Notes under the pieces: generated by a model
The model's database searches: none
Seen by the model: only the letters and a program-made list of their open reading frames with translations
What the model was told of the DNA's origin: nothing
Position numbers and translations under genes: made by a program
Assembly (NCBI GenBank): GCA_947462335.1
Contig: OX381706.1
Span: forward strand, 19,382,784 to 19,446,783
Length of the DNA: 64,000 nt
Direction: 5' to 3'
Origin: Harmothoe impar
Taxonomy: Eukaryota > Annelida > Polychaeta > Phyllodocida > Polynoidae
In this document: positions 59,901 through 64,000 of the stretch, in pieces
Numbering within the stretch: the first letter of the stretch is position 1
How the letters are laid out: every line of letters starts with the position of its first letter

Positions 59901-62675
59901 CTGCAGCCGGCAGCTAAGTAGTTACTGAGATCCAAAAACTTATGTTTTGGATTACATATAGCTGTATATTGATTGCATTTTTTTACAACATATGTATGAT
60001 CTGCAGCTAGTTGTAAATGTTTTGGGAAATATTTCTTGATCAAGTTTAAATCATATTTGGATGAATTAAACCCCAAAATAGGTAAACATGACATATAGTT
60101 CTCAAACTTAGAGAGTAATGCTGCAACCCGGGCAGCGTGTAATGTACGTGTGGTGTCATGATCCATGCCTCCAATATCATGGGTAAATGTTTTGTGAATG
60201 ATATTAACTCCATCTGGGTAGCAGGTGTCCTGTTGAATAGTGTGAGATCCCATTGTTTCACCTGTAATATCAGACAAAGGGAATTCTGCAGCATGAGTTT
60301 TTAAAACCTGATACAGTTCACACCATCTAGATTTGGCTAGTTCAGCAGTTCTTTCTTGTATCTTTTCCAATTGGTCGCACATGTTTTTTACTAATTCATC
60401 CGGATCTTGCTGTATTATGCAATCAGGTTGTGTGAAACCTGGAACATTTGAACATATACTGACACATACCGGTATATGCTCCGTAGTGATCTGAGTATTT
60501 GCTGTATTAGCGGATGCATGAATAACAGGTTTTAAAACCGATTCAAAATCGTACACCGCAAACCATGGAAAATACTGTAACTCCGGTTTTATGCTGATAC
60601 CTAAGGTTTGACGGATATCGTCGAAAATAGATAATTTCGGTGTATAGATCCCCCCAGAAAATGTGTAGGAAACTCTGTCTGTGCAAATTTTTTGATGGCG
60701 GGTGCAATTGTCTGTCCGTTTGAAAGCTCGTGCACAAAACCTACATGCATATTTTTTAGCATAAGCACTGAAATTAGTGATCAAGCTAAAATGATGATTG
60801 TGCACATTTAAGTAGATGGTTTTATCGCTGTGATACTCCTGTGTAAGACAAGAATTATATACTCTTTCACATGTATCCTGCTCAGAAAGTGTATACACAA
60901 ACACTTTAGTTTTGAAACATTTTTCAAAATCTGGTAAATCTTCAAAAAATATACCTTTGTATTTCCCAGCTATATGGGGGAGATCCGTGACACCAAGTGC
61001 CTCCTGATATCGCTTCCATTGATAATAATACATTTTTGTTCTTTTTTCTAGGTTTCTATGTTTATTGTAGGACCATGCTAAACATCTGAAAGCACATAGA
61101 TGGTCTTTGTACTCTTTTCTTCTACTAGATGAAATCATGGAAACGATAGCATGATGTTGATATAAATACCTAGGGAGTTTCTGAAAATTCTTTCTCTGTC
61201 TTCCATGTCCTATCACATATCCCATTCTATAAACAAAATAGGTGATATTTGTTATGTACACCTTTTCCCATTTTGTAGACTGACCATATTTACTTGTAAT
61301 ATATTCAATTGAAGTGGTATCCTGGATTTGATGTAAAAGATCTTTTATATTATCAGGAGTGGATATCCTGAAAGGTAGATCTAATATTGTATTATTGTAA
61401 TAAGCTGTAAAATATCTATATTCACCGGTTTCAATGTTCCTCAATATTGTTCCAAATGCTAAATTGACTTTAAAAGAATGAGGTTCAGTGGTGATGATTC
61501 TTTCTAAATGTGGTATGAAAATAGATGTGTCTCCTTGGAAGTCGTCTAAAGGAAAATTATATACAGCTCTAATGACTCCTATGTCATGAGATCCCTGTAT
61601 AGTATTTCTGTTTTCCTGATATGTATGCATGAACCTTTGATTAATGATGGAATTACCACGTTGATCCCGAGCTACCCACGGTGGGTCAATGGTGTTATCC
61701 TTTTCCCAGGGCATGGTCATGTCAGGGTTATCTATTCTATCCACGACGTGAGGTACATGATGTTCTCGTACTCTATGAGTATGAAGTTTATAATGAGCAT
61801 CAAAGGTTTCTTCACAGTCGCAGCATTTTAATAATGAGGTATTTGCCTGAATTACATCACCATGTTCACGTTTTCTGTGAGCTGCTAATTCTCGGTATGT
61901 GTTGAATGTGTTGTCACATGCATCGCAGTAAGAAGGACGTTTTTTTGGTAGATGATGTGAGTGATGATGTTTTTGTAACATGTTAATATCTGAGAAATGT
62001 CTCTTACATCGTGTGCATCTGTACCCCGCAGTATGACGAGATACAAGATTGCATTCTGTACAACCATTTTTGCATTGTTGTATATATGATTCATCCTCAT
62101 CCTGATTCACTTGACGTAACTGTTGATTAAGTAATAGTTCTTGTATTTCTTTTGCTCGATTGGAAAATGATTGTTCAGTCTCCTGTTGAATTCTTTCATA
62201 GCAATGTGATTCATGATTATTGAGAGCACGCTGTGAAGATAGAAGGGCGTTACACAATCTACATTGATATTGAGTTCCTGAGCATGTTTCCTGATGTCTT
62301 CTTTTAGTCAATGCTGATGCAAAGTGACGCCCACAGATGATACACTGCTTGTCCTATTGATAGTAAAATTAAAATATTGCATTTTATATATTGCAGAAGC
62401 TGAGGATCAGGAAAAGTCATACGAACTTGTACATGGATGCATATAAGCTATAATATCAGTATTATTTTCATGACATATCGGGTTTGATCGTAGAACATTT
62501 TGAAAAAAAAGTAAGTGGTTTTAACTCTGTCTGTTTAGATTTAGGTGAACATATTATATAGATATAAGAGAAAGAAATACATCTGTTTGTTATACATGGA
62601 GAAAGGTTTTGTATTAAATAAGATTTATATATATATATGTAGTGATTTATATCATTTTGATATAAGACTTACCAT
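56987..62675 (-). CDS. POLB: Protein-primed DNA polymerase B with zinc-finger and OTU-like N-terminal extension
   Basis: Exon 1 ends with the ATG (62675-62673), directly followed by a GTAAGT donor; exon 2 runs 62353-56987. About 1789 aa. Residues 1-200 hold several zinc fingers (CIICGRH, CRLCNAL, CTRCKRHF, CDACDNTF). Residues about 430-530 have DHLCAFRCLAW and NHHFSLI, like the Cys and His boxes of OTU peptidases, then another finger (CRFCARAF). The exonuclease domain has DFE near 602 and GFNSSKYD further on. The polymerase domain has motif A YDCNGLY near 1019, motif B NASYGS near 1357 and motif C DTDS near 1452. It would copy the linear element from a terminal protein primer. It is longer than usual because of the N-terminal extension. 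A TATA box lies at about 62772. Confidence 0.95.
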
Positions 62676-62771
62676 TTTGATACTGGCTAAGTATAGCGTT
62701 TGAATGTAAGATTTATATGTACCCGGTTGCACAGGTATTGGCTGTGTAGGGATTTGGTGCTGTTCAGTGTA

Positions 62772-62779
62772 TTTATATA
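62772..62779 (-). promoter_or_regulatory. TATA box of the polymerase gene
   Basis: The reverse strand reads CTATATAAATAC about 95 bp before the ATG-bearing exon 1. Confidence 0.6.
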
Positions 62780-63040
62780 GGGGGTCGCATCGCCGTATTC
62801 ATGAAATATTCATAGATATGGTAATGTGTAGGTCATGATCTATGTATAACACTATATTGGGCGATCAGCATGCATAACTGTACAATATAAAAGAAATATA
62901 TATATAATATCCCAGTTGTTTGATTACGAAAGAAATAAATAAGCTATTTTGATACTTTGCATTTCATTGTTTATTTCCAATACAGTTGATACATAATATA
63001 GTATCGAGATGAACATGGCTAAAAATATAATATTGTATTG

Positions 63041-63438
63041 TTATATTTTGAAAGTATTATTTGTACAAGCAAAACCGCATCCTGTAGGCTCTTTTTTACT
63101 TTGGAGGACATCATCCAATTTATCCTGTAGAGTAATTAGCAAGTGATGCATGTCTCGTATCCGTGTTTCTAAACATGCTAAGTTCTTCATGGTTTCCGCT
63201 TCAAAAAGTGAAACCTCTATTTCCCGATATGCATCGTCATCTGTAAATAAAAGAGATAAATCAAGATATATATACAAATAAAACATAGATTATATAACCA
63301 GTTCTCGATTTAAAGAAATATATACATATATATTTTTTTTATGATAGGATATGAAAAGTAAAAGTAGAAAGGAATTTATACATATTACTCACCCTGGGAT
63401 TTTGAAGATGGATTAACACGGCGCTCAAAAATATCCAT
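63041..63438 (-). CDS. Small coiled-coil protein (81 aa), Polinton right end
   Basis: Exon 1 is 63438-63393 (ATG, donor GTGAGT) and exon 2 is 63240-63041 (acceptor TTTACAG). The intron is in phase 1 and the stop is TAA. A TATAAAAA word sits at about 63501 on the reverse strand. Residues about 28-65 form heptads (LACLETRIRDMHHLLITLQD) that predict a coiled coil, and a short Cys-containing tail follows (GCGFACTNN). I do not recognise the family. It is the gene nearest the right terminus. Confidence 0.6.
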
Positions 63439-63639
63439 ATTTTAACTGTATAGCATATGATGGAATTTTTAAAATGGTGCAGATAGAGATGTGTAAATCA
63501 TTTTTATATGCAACACAGAAAAATCAGACCACTGTGTCTGCTGACGTCACACATATTTGAAATGGAAGTCATGACTATATTCATACTGCATCTATATGTG
63601 TATAGGAATACCTACCATTCTAATATTGAAAAGGATAAG

Positions 63640-63757
63640 TGTGATGGGGTCATCTGCCCGAGGGATAAAAATGGGAGGGTGAGCGATGGAAATAGCAATT
63701 ACGTTAAGTATGACTTCAGCACTGTATGAACCACATAGTTGTAGAGGGCGCCATCGT
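63640..63757 (-). repeat. Right Polinton terminal repeat (inverted, diverged)
   Basis: Contains GTAGAGGGCGCCAT at 63741-63754 and GTGTGATGGGGTCATC at about 63639-63654. Read on the reverse strand these are GGCGCCCTCTAC and TGACCCCATCACAC, 101 bp apart; the left terminus has GGCGCCCTCTAC and TGACCCCATAACAC 97 bp apart. Other shared words lie between in the same order. Confidence 0.65.
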
Positions 63758-63847
63758 ATTGCATTTGCCTCATGAATAAAGATATGGGGGATGAATAAAT
63801 AAGATGACAAATTCCAGGGGATTGATGCTACTTGACCTAATGTTTCA

Positions 63848-64000
63848 CCTTTCACACGGATCAATGCAAATGGTGGCGCCCTCTACGGACACCTACCACT
63901 CACAAACACATACAGAACATAGTTAATACAGACACCACTTCCATACACCCCCTCCACACCACCCACCATACTGACCCCATAACACTTAACCCTACACATG
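63848..64000 (+). repeat. Second left-type Polinton terminus, cut by the window end
   Basis: CCTTTCACAC, ATGGTGGCGCCCTCTACGG and the following 120 bp repeat 38841-38993 in direct orientation with few differences. It begins 90 bp after the right terminus and runs to the last base of the window. Confidence 0.75.

Larger units (their letters stand above)
38866..63757. mobile_element. Polinton/Maverick (adintovirus-type) endogenous element, about 24.9 kb
   Basis: The Polinton hallmark genes are present: protein-primed DNA polymerase B, retroviral-type integrase with chromodomain, FtsK/HerA-type packaging ATPase, double-jelly-roll major capsid and single-jelly-roll minor capsid. Late genes sit on the reverse strand in a compact block. 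Diverged inverted termini bracket the genes. The left end from GGCGCCCTCTAC (38868) and the right end read inward from the inverse (63753) share, in order and at nearly equal spacing, CATA-TTAA, TTCCAT, CCCTCC and TGACCCCAT-ACACTTA-CC. All large frames are free of internal stops, so the copy looks young or maintained. No adenain-type protease was found, and a target duplication was not identified. Confidence 0.9.

Noticed and set aside
57821..61905. Short frames antisense or out of phase within the polymerase gene
   Set aside because: They have no splice signals or domain patterns, and the polymerase frame explains the sequence.

Overview
The window looks like nuclear DNA of a marine invertebrate animal. 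Genes have GT-AG introns, many short exons, TATA boxes and AATAAA signals, and dispersed MITEs, a Ty3/Gypsy element and a Polinton/Maverick are all present. I cannot fix the phylum; a lophotrochozoan or an invertebrate deuterostome both fit.

Layout. 1-3000 holds no gene: a pyrimidine-rich tract and a 129-bp satellite broken by a MITE and a short retroposon. 3368-7457 is a nine-exon KAT8/MOF histone acetyltransferase gene whose 5' exon(s) I could not find. From about 8 kb to 38.1 kb lies an approximately 14-kb segmental duplication in tandem. Each unit carries two copies of a two-exon gene for a small secreted ADQPAGP/Gly-Tyr-His-rich protein, so there are four genes, at 11.2, 20.0, 25.8 and 31.8 kb. 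Because the units are paralogous, later insertions can be read against an empty site: a 5.5-kb composite block behind gene 1, a 330-bp fold-back before gene 3, and a complete Ty3/Gypsy element (33094-38112, ACACC target duplication, LTRs identical by eye) behind gene 4.

38.87-63.76 kb is a Polinton (Maverick/adintovirus-type endogenous virus) of about 24.9 kb with diverged inverted termini. Left, mostly + strand: a protein with one clear and one possible PC4-like ssDNA-binding domain, a signal-peptide/one-TM protein, and a C2H2 zinc-finger gene with two alternative 3' ends. On the - strand: an orphan 364-aa protein, double-jelly-roll major capsid, basic core-like protein, penton-like minor capsid, chromodomain integrase, a disordered 466-aa protein, a 104-aa conserved late protein, packaging ATPase, protein-primed DNA polymerase B with an N-terminal zinc-finger and OTU-like extension, and an 81-aa coiled-coil protein. 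Together these cover replication (PolB, PC4-like), integration (INT), and capsid building and packaging (MCP, penton, core, ATPase). No adenovirus-type maturation protease is visible. A second left-type Polinton end begins at 63848, so another copy may start at the window edge.

The most interesting points are the PC4-like protein, the alternative zinc-finger ends nested in the intron of the membrane-protein gene, the missing protease, the head-to-tail terminus, and the paralogous empty sites that date several insertions.
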